Assembly: GCA_018398575.1 (NCBI GenBank)
Contig: JAGTXZ010000003.1
Coordinates: 2,046,001 to 2,110,000, forward strand
Source: Ampelomyces quisqualis
Lineage: Eukaryota; Ascomycota; Dothideomycetes; Pleosporales; Phaeosphaeriaceae
Direction: 5' to 3'
Length of the DNA: 64,000 nt
A program made the translations under genes and the position numbers. Position 1 is the stretch's first letter. Each line of letters starts with the position of its first letter. Below are positions 11,440-22,470 of the stretch, in pieces. The notes beneath the pieces were generated by a model. The model did no database searches and had not been told where the DNA came from. It saw only the letters and a list, made by a program, of their open reading frames with translations.

Positions 11440-13620
11440 CAAACTACACGTATATTGCCTAAACTATAGGCACATACTTTAACACCTAACTAACAAGTAT
11501 ATAGGGATAAAACACCTTAGTAACTACCTTTAGTCTAATAGTTATAGAGAAGTTACAGAATCTATCTACATAAGGCAGCTACTCCTATTTGTTATACTAT
11601 TACGTCTATAACCCCTGCAACTGTTTACTACCTAGTAATTTAAACTAGAAATTGTACAAGTACTTCTTAATAGAAACTAGTCTTTTCAAACATTAGAGCG
11701 ACCCTTATTTTACCGCTTTGTAGAGTTTCTCTAGCCTAGTACTACTATACCTAGCTAATACAAGTTTACTCTTATACTCTAGGAATAATATAAGCAGGTA
11801 ACTAAAAACCTCCTTTCTAATCTTAGTAAATTAACAAAAATCTCAATCGCCCTTAACGCCTAGTCTGCAGCTAACTACCTAAGCTTTTTAGCTATTAAAG
11901 CCTATTATATTAACACTAGTTAGCAGATAAGAGAAGTTCTATTAGATTTTGTGCCCTTGCGTAGGCGGCACACTAGGGTTTCTATAGTATCTAATCTTAT
12001 GCGGGTACTCAAAAACACAAAAACATTAAAACAATTACTAGCAGTTACCTGCAACAACGCTTTAAATAACAGTACCCTTAGCAGAAGCCTAGAAAGCAAT
12101 CTTGCTAATAAGAGGGTTTCTTAGAACGCAAAGAAAAACACTATACTATGCCTTGCCTATATTATTAACCTAGTAGTGCAGGACATAATAGCTTACTTAA
12201 GGCTAACAGCCTTGCCTAAGATTAAAGAGGCTTAGTAGCTGCAACGCTATTACGTTTACTAGATTAATAATAGCATATTAGTGCCTAACTTCTTGCAAAA
12301 GGTATGTTACACTCTTTATTACAATTCTTTATTACGCACTAAGCTCCTCTAGATCTAGGCAATTTGTATTGCTATTAATTTGTCCTCTTAACGTTTTAAA
12401 CGATTCCTAAAGGTACAATCTAATATACTGCTAAAAAATTAACTTTGTGTAATTTAAGATGTTAAGACTAGGTAGAATTTAACCTATAATATGTGCGAGC
12501 GCGCCTGCTCCCTAGCCCCTTATATTAACAAGTAGCTAGAGCAAGAGATTACACTTAATCAGGCCCTGCAAGGTAGCAGCAGTAATTTATAAGATAATAA
12601 CGCAGTTGCAGACTTTAAGGACCTTAAAAGGCTTTAGCTAGCACCTGCTAAGTAGTTACACCTTAGGGCAATAACACGCATGCTAGTAAACTTTAAAACA
12701 GCTACTAACAGAATTAGTAAAAGCAACACACCTTAGGCCCTGTATATCTAGTTAATATATAACTAACTTTTTAACTTCCTAGATTAAATAACAACTAAGC
12801 TATCTAACAAGGAGGATAAGACTAGCTATTATAAGGAGTAGCTAGCTGTAGTAAAGGCAGCAGCAGAGAAAGGTAAGAAGAAGTTGTTAAAGTATTATTT
12901 ACGCACAGATAAGGAACAAAGATATCTTTATAACGTTGCAACTATCCTTAATTTATCCTAGAAGCTTACTATATATAAGGTAGAGACTATGTTTATTACA
13001 CATGTTTATTATAGCGCACTGCTAATAACACCTAGGGTAACACATAGAGACTAGACTTTAAACGTACATACTAGCGTTAGTTCCTAGACTACATTAATTA
13101 ATACAAAAACAACCCTGCAGTAACAAATAGAGACTGCACTCTAGTTCGTCCTTTGCAACTACAGCGTCTACCTAAACACTAGTAGTTTAGAAGGCTTTTC
13201 TTCTAAACAACACAGTCTAGTAGGTTAAGCGCTAATATCCTTTATAAAACTAACGCAAGTATTAGACTACTCTGTGCAAAAGCTCTCTACTACCTTAGCA
13301 CTCCTCTAACTAGTAAGGAAGATAAAGAGGAGTTATTAAATATACTTGTCTAGTAGCAGGCTAATATAGACACGTACCTACGCCTAGCCTAGGTAGCTAA
13401 AGATATACTAGCTGTACAGCTTGCAGAAGTTAGGGTTAAGCGCTTGTTTAATACTGCAAGAGACGTTTTAGAAGATTAACAGTACAGGCTTAGAGTAAAA
13501 ACAATCTAGAAGATTATAGTTGTAAAATACGCAATTACTAAGGAGGATGTACAACTAAACTGTTCTACACTACAATTGCTAACTGCAGGATCTTAACACA
13601 GCGCTAAGAGTGTCTAGGAT
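11440..13620 (+). pseudogene. hAT transposase, RIP-degraded
   Basis: Relic of the hAT transposase that would excise and insert the element. An RNase H-like region lies at about 11,820-12,190. The first catalytic position reads Asn (ISIALNAQS, AAC at 11,855-11,857) and the second also reads Asn (VTCNNALNN, first Asn at 12,053-12,055); Asp is expected at both in the family. A CLAYIINLVVQ motif follows. A KKKLLKYYLRTDKE...YNVATIL block (about 12,868-12,960) and a C-terminal dimerisation block (VAKDILAVQLAEVRVKRLFN, about 13,390-13,460) are also recognisable. One probable intron lies at 12,302-12,352 (GTATGT...CTAG). TAG/TAA stops throughout. Confidence 0.75.
12302..12352 (+). other. Probable intron in hAT transposase
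   Basis: Starts GTATGT, contains two spaced CTTTATTAC elements and ends CTCTAG after CTAAG. It has the same internal motif as the introns of the accessory ORFs. Confidence 0.5.
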
Positions 13621-14263
13621 CTACTTAAGCTTCTAGGTCCTATTAATTTTGCTAGTCTAACTAGCTCTAGAATCTAATGTTTTAAGGATTAGACAAGCAA
13701 TAAAGAGCAAGAGGGTAATAGAAAAGATAACATTAGAAAATCTGCAACGCCTTTATATAGTGCACTACTCTAGACTTCTTAGTATAAGCAGTGTCTACAG
13801 AGGAAGAGATTAAGGCCTTCTTGTTTCTTAGACTAGCGAGCGTAATAAAAAAATGTAATAAACAGTAGCTCTTAACTATCTAAAACAACCTTAGTTAAAA
13901 ACTGTAATAAACATCTATAATAAGCAGATTATAAAGCTTATTAAACAGCTGCAAGATTAGACTATTCCTGCAATAACCTTATTTTAGGATACACGCTAAA
14001 ATACACTTATTTCTTTTACCCTACTTTACTCCTAAGTAACATACTTGTTACAGGCGTTAGATTAGAGGCGCTGCACAAGTATAACCCTATAGCAGGTACC
14101 CTAACTAAACTAACAACCTAACCTTAACACCCTAAGCTGTATACTCTAACCTGAACCCTACACTAGCCCCTACATAACCCAAACCCTACCCTACCCCCCT
14201 TGTGCTTAACCCCAACCTAACCCCTACCTATAAGCGGGTACCCTAAACCTATTTACTAGCGTA

Positions 14264-14271
14264 ATTAGGTA
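14264..14271. repeat. Target site duplication of hAT copy A (right)
   Basis: ATTAGGTA, identical to 8340-8347. Confidence 0.85.
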
Positions 14272-14639
14272 TTAAAAGTAGAATACTTCTAAGAGTTAAG
14301 ATCTATATAAATTTTATTAAAGGTAGCTCTAATATTAAACCTAGTAAAGAAATTAGCCTTCGAAGGCTAGGATAGTAGTTTATTAATACTAAAATTTAGA
14401 TAAATAACCTTATAAGTAAGAGTATTAATCTTCTAGTAGTCTATATAGATATATATATCTCTATTTAGTTTATATATATAGAAAAGTATTTTAAAAGTCT
14501 ATTCTTTTTTCTAGTTAACGCATAAAGTAGATATAGAGGTAGATATATAGGTATAGGCCTAAATAAAGGCCTAAATAATAAATTAAATATTTTCTTATAT
14601 AACTAACGTGCCCTTTCTTTTTCTCTATTTACTCCTCTT

Positions 14640-15900
14640 TGTTTAATACTTTAATACCTGTTTTTAACCTTGCTACCTAGGCCTTAATTATAGCCTATAA
14701 GGCTAATAGAAAGTTAAATAATAAGATTACTAGTATTACTAGGGCTTAGAAGCGTACAATTAATTTAATATACGCTAAGGTATCTAAGAAAGGCTTTAAT
14801 CCTAGTATAAGGCCTTTAAAGTTAGAGAACAAACACGTTAAAGACGCACTAAGATCTAGAAAGCTATCTAAATAACAGAAGGCCTTTAAAAAGATTGTAA
14901 ACCTTATAAGAAGAGATAGATATAGCTAAGAGAAAACCTATACTAATATTACAGGTAATCTTAGTTAAGATAGGCTAGATATCTTAGCTTCTATAGTCTA
15001 AAGAGTACTTAGAAAAGCAGGATTTAAGAAGACAAAGCTAATAAGGAAACCTAGATTAACAAAGAAGATAAAGAAGAAGAGGCTTACTTAGTGCCTTAAG
15101 TATTAGGAGTAGACTCTTAAGAAGTAGAAGAATATAATTTAGAGTAATAAGACTACTATTATACTCCTTTACTAACGTAGAGAGTATAGGATCTAGAAAA
15201 TAAGTACTAAGGCTATTGTTAAGTAAGAGCTGTATACGTAAGAAATAGAAGAGCTATTCTAAGTTTATGTTCTAGAGTTGTTTTACGTTTAAAAAGAAAG
15301 AACCTTGTTACTATTAGACGCCTAAAATAAAGTAAGAGAAGGAATAAGTAATATAAAAGATTAATTAATAAAATAAAGAGTTAGAACCTTTAATAAAAGA
15401 GAAGTAGAAGCTTAAAATAGAAATAGAAAGGCTTAGTTTACGTACAAAGCTAGGCAAGAAACCTAAACAGAAATAGAATTAAAAGTATAGTAAGTTAACA
15501 CAAGGTAAAGACTCTAGTATTAACTAGTAATGTTACTAGTTAATAATTATAAAGCTAAAGTTAATTCTATTTGCTAAGAAGTATATAAAAGACTAGCTAG
15601 GTACTCTTATTTAAGAGAATAAAGTACCTACTTAAAGCTACTACGTTTAATAGATTGTATATAGTTAAGAGAAGGTAGTACAGCTTCTTTAGTATAGTAA
15701 TTTACCTAACTTAAACGCTATTAAGCCTTACTAGTTCTAGATAAAGAAATCTATAATAAAGAAAGGAGTACTAAAGAGTAGACCTTAGGCTATTTAGGTA
15801 TAGGAATATTGTTAGAATAAGCTGCCTTAAGAGAAGATATAGAGCTAGATAAAATAGATCCTAATTTATATTTAAAAGATTTTTAAGTTAGAAAGAGGTA
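14640..15900 (+). pseudogene. Tc1-like transposase, RIP-degraded
   Basis: Frames interrupted by TAG/TAA still show the Tc1 order. There is a helix-turn-helix and linker region (VLRKAGFKKTKLIRKPRLTK near 15,010-15,065), then the catalytic domain starting LKKQKNII with stops in place of Trp. The three acidic catalytic positions appear as SN(K/E)T near 15,140, as QENK near 15,615, and as NLPNLNAIKPY near 15,700; at least two expected Asp residues read Asn. A frame shift lies between about 15,240 and 15,450. Non-functional. Confidence 0.75.
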
Positions 15901-15942
15901 ATAAGTATAAAGAGGGTAAAATTATACGTAGAACTAATTAAG

Positions 15943-16062
15943 ATTACAATTAATATTACAATTAAGATTATAATTAATATTACGATTAAGATTATAATTA
16001 ATATTACAATTAATATTATAATTAACACTACAATTAGTATTACAATTAATACTACGATTAAT
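15943..16062. repeat. 12-bp tandem array, 10 units
   Basis: Ten copies of a 12-bp unit close to ATTACAATTAAT, varying by transitions (ATTATAATTAAT, ATTACGATTAAG). It lies between the transposase relic and the right inverted repeat of the Tc1/mariner element. Confidence 0.9.
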
Positions 16063-16182
16063 ATAGAGTATAGAGTATTACGATTAAGATTAAGATTAAT
16101 AGCTATAAGGCTAATAGACCTCTATATCTACTCTGTGCGTTAACTAGAGAAGAGAAACAGACTTTTAAAGTACTTTTCTGTA

Positions 16183-19100
16183 TAGAGAATAGGTAAAGGA
16201 AAGAAGCTTAAGCTAGCCTTAATAAAACTTTTCTAAAGGCATTTCTATATATAGGCCTAAGTAGCTTTAAGCTTCTATTAATTCTACTTAAATAGAAAGC
16301 TAGATATATTAGGTAATAGTTTTTTATATATAATTTTATAATTATATAGATAATATAGAGGTAATTAATTAGCTATAAATTTATAAAATATTCTTTAGTA
16401 CTAAGAGTAATAGAGTAGTAGGTACTTATCTAATTAATATTTATTAGCTGCGTTATTCTTAGAGGTAAGAATCCTATTAATCTTATAAAGGCTTATTATT
16501 AAGAACTTATTCTAAGGCTTCTTTATAATAAAATAGAAAGTATTAGCTAATACTAGAGCTATATAGGTAGTTAGAAAGGGTTTAGACTCTAACCTAAAAG
16601 ACATAGTTAGAGAATAAGAAATCTCTAATATTTTTTAGGCTTAGAAAAGCTTTAAGTATCTCTTAATATAATAAATAGAAGAGAAAGAATAACTATATTA
16701 TATATAATACTTCTATTTCTATAGAGTATTATATTATTATATATTAAAATATATAGTAGCTAGTACTATAGTCTACTATTAAATAGTAGGTATAGAAGGT
16801 AAAGAATTAAATAAATAGAGGTACTTGAATAGCTAAATAAACTATTACCTATCTATATCTTATTAAACCTTAAATAATCTTAACTATTAAAGGCTAAGTA
16901 TGTAATTCTAAGACCTAAGATTAAAAATAAAAAAAGAGTAGTTTAAAATCTTTAAGCTACTAATATTTATGTATAGTTAGAAATATAAAGTAACTAATAG
17001 AGTAATCTAATTCTAAAAGCTATATACCTAAACTTTTAATAGTAGCTTTAAGATAGATTACTATAAGGCTTAGAAGATAAATAAAATAATTTAAGAGATT
17101 AAGAATAGAAAACCTTAGGTACTAGTATTAACAAGAGTATTTAGGTATAAGCTAATACCTTAGTTAAAAAAAAGTGTAGGCATAAGGAAATAGAAACTAT
17201 AAAATAAATAAGAGAGGTTAAGGTTAAATATATTATAATAGCTTAGGCCTAAGAAGAAAAATTCTCTTAGGTGCTATTATTTCTTGTCTAATATACCTTC
17301 TTATTAGAGTGCTCTTAAATATCTTTATACTTATCTACTTCTATAGTTTTAGTCTAATATATTTAAGGCTTTATATAATTATTAGTATAGTATTTTAGCT
17401 TACTATAATTATAGTAAGTACTAAGAGTCTTTTATTAACTAGGTTTAGAAGTCTTTAAAGAAAGATATACTATTAGTAATTAATATACTAGTATAGAATT
17501 ATTAGGTACACTAGTAGTAGTTATCTAATAGAGCTTTAAAGTAGGTTAAGAAGCTTACTTTATAGAAAGCTTAATAATACTCTATAGTATACTTAAAGTA
17601 AAGTTACTCTTCTACTTTATATTATATATAGTAAGATACTTAACTATCTAATTAAACAAGTTTTTCTACTAGTGCTAGAAACCTAGATTAAGAGTTTATA
17701 TCTCTAGAGTTATTTTAGTCTATAAGTTGTAAAACTATTTTTAATAAGGTACTTATTCTTTTACTATAAAACTTAAAAACCTAGCTTTAGAAAAGAAAAA
17801 CATTTCTTTCTTATTTATATATAATTAATTAAAAGCTATATAGTTTTTAGCTATTTTCTTACCTATAACAAAGTAAGACTAAAGTAGCTTAATTATTAAC
17901 CTAGCGTTCTAGAATTACACTTATTTAGTATTAGATACATACTAAAGCTTAAGGTATCTCTTAGCTAATCTAGTAGTATAACTCTATTTAAGAGCTATCT
18001 ATACTCTTTTAGTCTAATAGTAATCTATGTTAATGTTAAGCTAATCTTAGATAGATACCTACTATTAGTAGAAGGTAGCCTTCTTACTATTGCTAAGGTT
18101 ATTAATAGTTAGAGTCTTTTCTAACTATAAAGTTAAGTAAGAGCTAGAAACTTTATTATAAAATATACATTTAGATATTAAGCTAGAGGCTAAAAGGTAG
18201 AGTATAAAAGAAATTAGAACTTTAGTAGTAGGTAAAAGCCTTTCTAGTTCTATTAACAGAGTTAGTCTTTTTTTTAAGTAAATTAATTTCTACTTATACT
18301 TTTTTTAGTTCTTAATATAATTAAATAACCTCTATAGAAATAGAACTTACTTTAGGTTTAGCTTTAGGCTAAGGCTCTAGAGTTTCTAGTTTCTTAGTAT
18401 CTAACTTTTTTAATTTAGTACTCTATTACTAGGTTATAATATTTAATATAGAGCTGCCTTAGAAAGCTACTCTAGAAGTTAATATTAAGAGAGTTATTAT
18501 TATTACCTTAAATACTTTTAGATTATTAATAGTCTTTAAGTTTCTATTATAGCGCTATATATAACTTATACTAAAGTAATTATATTTATTAATAATAGAA
18601 AGCTCTAATTCTAAAGACTTTAGCTATAAAAAGATCTAGAGGATTCTAACTATATTTAATAGATTTATAGTTATAAACAGATCTAATTTAGATAGAAATT
18701 TATTATATTACAGACATAATCTTCTTAAGAGAGATTTATAATATTTTCTTAGTACTATTACTAGTAGAATAAAGTTTTCTTTATAATATAATTGTATAGG
18801 TAGGTATAGCTATTAAAGTTAAATAAATTATATATATATTAGAGGTATATAAGAGTATATATTATATTAGAGATTTTAAATTAGCTATATATCTTTAGGT
18901 TATATATAGAAGAAAAAAAAACTTGTTTTCTATTAAATATAATAGGCTTATATTTATAGTTTATGTAGTAACTAAGCTAGAGTAGATTTAGAGTACTTTT
19001 AACGCTATTCTTACTAAACTTTTTATAATCTATTACTTAGCCAAATAAGATATTAGACATAATATGTATTTGTTATATATATAGATTTAAAGTCTTTTCT

Positions 19101-19204
19101 AAAAAATTTTTTTAGTTAAAATCAAATTATAGTTATTATTAATTATCTATTAAGGTAAGCTATTTCTATCTCTTACTATAAGACTATAGACGTATAATAG
19201 ATAG
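16183..19204. other. AT-rich degenerate transposon DNA up to the gene island
   Basis: RIP-like AT-rich sequence without intact ORFs. Long stretches read with only TAG/TAA stops on the plus strand (for example about 16,900-17,600), so protein-coding transposon relics are probably present, but I recognise no domain. It ends abruptly at about 19,205 where composition becomes balanced. Confidence 0.5.
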
Positions 19205-19640
19205 CCGGAATTGTGCCTAGCTAGCATGCCGGTGTAGGTTACGTGTGCCAACCTGAAGGCTTCCTAATTTTCAAAAAACAGCTTCGGTCACTGAGTTGTA
19301 TTACACATACGGCTGTCAACAACAAGCAACCTCGGGCTCGGTCAGTTCAACAAAACAGCTGGTTTTTGTTCCAAGCCGAGGCAGTGACCGTCCACGTGAA
19401 TGATTAAGTTGGGATACACTTCATAGACTATACTCTAGTGGCGCGAAGAATGCTAGTTAGCTAGAGTTACGGGCCCTCATGATGTAGCGTGACCGTTCGG
19501 CGAATGCATTGCCTAGAGATGAATAAAAACAAGTTGCTAGCCCGGTGGTGTGATCAAAGTCCTCTTGTCTTCTAACACACTCTTCTTACTTTCTTTATTC
19601 TTGACTTCACACTAATAGGTTACCGCATCGTGTTCTAGGA
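19205..19640. other. Start of the GC-balanced island, upstream of the monooxygenase pseudogene
   Basis: Composition changes sharply near GCCGGAATTG. No ORF. It would contain the former promoter of the pseudogene at 19,641. Nothing else recognised. Confidence 0.5.
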
Positions 19641-21345
19641 ATGGCGACCATCTCAATGGACGCGAGCAAGGTCAACGGCGTAATTGCGAATAGAGATATT
19701 ATGCATAGGTTCGATATGATTGTTGTGGGCGCTGGAGTCTCGGGCATTAGCTCTCTGCATCGCTTGCGCAAACAAGGCTTGAAAGCACATATTTTCAAAG
19801 CTGGTATGCACATTACTTGCGCCGCTCACGCTCTCGAACAGAGAAACATAGCCACAGGTCTGACGCATCCCCAGCTTCTGATTTCGACGGAGTCTGATTT
19901 TGTGTAAGATCATTCCCTTCCCCTTTCCCGACTGAGCACGAAATTTGATGTACCATGCGCAGAACCGCTACCCCGACGCACGCGTGAATTCCGAAATGAT
20001 ATTCTACAAACTCAACATCCCTGAAGTGACCATGTCGAGCTACTACGTTACATGTCGCACATCGAAAGGACGCTCAATATCTTGCCCGACATGTCATTCA
20101 ACACTCAAGTCAACGGCTGCAGATGGGACCCAGCGCGTTCGCAGTGGAGCGTGAAGACAGAAAGTGGCGCCACAGTGTGCTCAAGGTTTCTCAGATTGGC
20201 TACGGGGCAGCTGCATAAAACTCATCTGCCGACGTGGAGATGGAGAGGTACAAGGGCGTGATTGGGTACACGGGGGAGTGGACTGAAGAGACGGATGTCA
20301 CGGGGAAGCTTATCGCCGCTGTCGGGGCTGGTGCGACTTCCGTGCAGGTCGTGCAGGAGTTGCGAAGGAAAGCGTCACAGCTTGCGGCATTGATGCGAAG
20401 ACCAAGTCATTGTCTGCTCATGGGCCAACGCACGTGGACCGAAGAAAAACAAGATGGTTGGCGAGCCTAATACCCTGCGCTGTTTGCCGCAGGACTGGAG
20501 TCTGCAAATGGATTTCCATTGACGCGGAATGATTGCAGGGCACAAGATGTGCCCATTGAGGAGAGAGAGGCGTGGTTACAAAAGACGTGGAATGCAGGCG
20601 GCTTCCAGCTCTTGAACGACTGACAGACGAGAAGAAAGGAGATTTGATGGTCCCGGAGAAGATACCATGTTACTTCTCCACCAAAGAATATCCGTTGGAG
20701 CAAGACTATTACGACATACTCAACCAGGACAACGTAGATGTCGTGGACATCAAGAACCATCCGATTGAGTAGTTTACGGAGCACGGCTCGCAACTTGGTG
20801 GTAAGGAATCGGCCAGAAACCCTCACTGGATCGTTGACCAATATGGGATTGATGAACCAGGACGTAGTAGACATCAAGGATGTCTGGAAATATGGTATGA
20901 AGACGTACTTGGGAATGATGTTCCACGGATTCGAGAATGCTTTCATGGTGTACTCACCGCAATCGCCAACAGCACTGTCGAGCGGGCCAACAATCATCGG
21001 TATGTAGCCCTCGAGCGTTGAAATTTGTGGGAAACATTGATAGCTACGACAGAGTGCCAATGCAACCTCGTGGTCGACACCGTCAAAGCCATGCATGAGG
21101 GCTCTAAGAGCATTGAACCAACGCGGGAATCAGAGGAGGAATGCAAGACCACCATGGACGCCGTGGTTGTACATACACTGTTTCCCTTCACAGATTCTTG
21201 GTGGAACACATAGAATATACCAGGCAAGAAGACTGAGAACCAGAACTATGTCCTGGGCATTGACACATACGAAGCGCAATGCCGAGAGAAGATGGCGGGC
21301 TGGAAGGGATTCAACGTCGATAGAGCAGTAGCCGTGTCGGACTAA
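19641..21345 (+). pseudogene. Baeyer-Villiger-type FAD/NADPH monooxygenase pseudogene
   Basis: Decayed gene for a flavoprotein monooxygenase of the Baeyer-Villiger class (FAD- and NADPH-dependent insertion of oxygen into ketones in the family). From the ATG at 19,641 the FAD-binding motif GAGVSG is at residues 31-36. A NRYPDARVNSE block at about 19,963 corresponds to the conserved RYPG region, here in another frame. The NADPH-binding motif GAGATSVQ is at about 20,325. The C-terminal part reads ESANGFP, then WWNT-stop-NIPGKK and GWKGF, ending at the TAA 21,343-21,345. The frame changes at about 20,050, 20,210 and 20,480, and there are in-frame TAG codons (about 20,770 and 21,211). A possible old intron spans 19,905-19,962. 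Mixed indels and stops show it is dead. Confidence 0.8.
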
Positions 21346-21434
21346 AGCGAATCTGAGTAAAGCATTTGTGGTAAGAACAATGCCTGTTAATGCCATGGTA
21401 TTTGGAACGCCGGTATAGGATTTGATAGAGTGGC

Positions 21435-22112
21435 TCATAGGGCCTCGAGTTCAAAGTCGTCCAGCTTGTCGCGGTACTTCATGATGTTGCGCTTGATTTT
21501 GGACGAATCGACCCATGTGACAAAGTCCTCCATGTTTCTAGCGCGTCTGTTAGTTAGCGGTCCCGATACATTCCCGTGAAGCGTCTCACCGGGTGACAAG
21601 ATAGGCCGGGTCTGTGATGACATGGGTACCGACTCGGACATGGCCCTGCTCAATGAGCTTGATGGCAGCTTGTATGTGATCTGACATGCGCAATCGAGTC
21701 ATTATGACAGGCAGTCGCCTCCGCGCGAAAGCAGATACTGTGACTTTGTGCTCGACGTCGCTCAGCTTGCCTCGACCGCCACCGCCAGTGCCCAGTATGC
21801 CCATGTCGAAGAGCTTTTCGAGCATCAGATCCTCGTGCTGCCTTCGAAACGGGTCGGAGGGGTCGAGGTTTGCGAGGCGGTGGGCAAGCTGGCGCATGGA
21901 GCCGCACAGCTGGTTGTACCTGCGGTAGTCGTCGCGGCCCTGGATGGCGTACCGGCGCATGACTGCTGCTTCCCGGTGGTCGTTGTCGGATTTGTATGTG
22001 TTGAAGTCGACCTAGAGGGGCAGGTGATAAGCCATATGTCGCTGCAGGCGCGACGAGCTGCTCTTACCTTCTTGAGCAGCTTTTGCTCATGATGCTTCAG
22101 CTTGCGCACCAT
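21435..22112 (-). CDS. IMP3: IMP3, U3 small nucleolar ribonucleoprotein protein
   Basis: Nucleolar protein of the U3 snoRNP / small-subunit processome, needed in the family for early 18S pre-rRNA cleavage. Three exons: 22,068-22,112, 21,590-22,011 and 21,435-21,537, with GT-AG introns starting GTAAGAG and GTGAGAC. They splice in frame to a 189-aa protein, near the usual 180-190 aa. It starts MVRKLKHHEQKLLKK and continues VDFNTYKSDN after the first intron. The S4 RNA-binding domain lies at roughly residues 105-165 (RLPVIMTRLRMSDHIQAA, then GHVRVG and HVITDPAYLVTR). It ends MKYRDKLDDFELEAL. Divergent from HIS7, 358 bp away. Its 3' end is 90 bp from the converging monooxygenase pseudogene. Confidence 0.96.
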
Positions 22113-22470
22113 GTTGACAGGTGCTGGTCAGGATCAAAGAGATTTTGGGTGCAATGCGACGCGTAGTCGGCCGGGTAGCACAAGAAGTGGCAGGTGGGAA
22201 GGTTCGAGGTTTGAATGGGGGAAGGATGGCATCGACAGCGTCCACGCGCCTCCACGTCGAAAAGTTGACCTGTCCCCGGCGCGCTAGTCCGGCCGGGTTA
22301 GCGTCATCGTCACCGGCTTGCCCCACCAGCCCCACCAGATGCGCTGCTCGGTCCAATGACCGCGGGTTCCACACATTTTCGCATTCACCCATCACTGGTG
22401 ACTTGTGACTCTCTTGCACTGCCAGTCACTTGCCTCTTCGTTCTCGTTCCTTCTACTTCAGTATCCCAAC
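22113..22470. promoter_or_regulatory. Shared IMP3/HIS7 promoter region
   Basis: 358 bp between two divergent start codons. It must hold the promoters of both genes. It contains a TGACTC element and a pyrimidine-rich stretch just before the HIS7 ATG. No TATA box evident. Confidence 0.6.
22406..22411 (+). promoter_or_regulatory. CPC1/Gcn4-type site TGACTC upstream of HIS7
   Basis: TGACTC, the core of the site bound by the fungal amino-acid-starvation activator (Gcn4 in yeast, CPC1/CpcA in filamentous fungi), lies 60 bp before the HIS7 ATG. Histidine biosynthetic genes are classic targets. Function here is inferred from sequence and position. Confidence 0.5.

Larger units (their letters stand above)
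8348..14263 (+). mobile_element. hAT DNA transposon, complete copy A (5.9 kb, RIP-mutated)
   Basis: Complete element with imperfect terminal inverted repeats (left TACGGCAGTAAATGGGT; right end, reverse-complemented, TACGCTAGTAAATAGGT) and an 8-bp target duplication. It carries G/C-rich inverted subterminal motifs at both ends, a plus-strand transposase relic (about 11,440-13,620), a plus-strand accessory ORF (about 9,730-10,870) and a minus-strand accessory ORF (about 8,880-9,330). Copy B (51,191-57,105) has almost the same length, and copy C is the interrupted third member. At 5.9 kb it is long for a hAT because of the extra ORFs. All frames carry TAG/TAA stops, so it is inactive. Confidence 0.9.
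14479..16180 (+). mobile_element. Tc1/mariner transposon, complete but RIP-degraded
   Basis: A 1.7-kb element with long inverted repeats. Left 14,479-14,543 starts TAGAAAAGTATTTTAAAAGT; right 16,117-16,180, reverse-complemented, starts CAGAAAAGTACTTTAAAAGT. Both continue through a CTAGTTAACGCA core. It is flanked by TA (14,477-14,478 and 16,181-16,182), the Tc1/mariner target duplication. Inside are a plus-strand transposase relic and a 12-bp tandem array. Differences between the two inverted repeats are mainly C/T and G/A. Confidence 0.85.
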
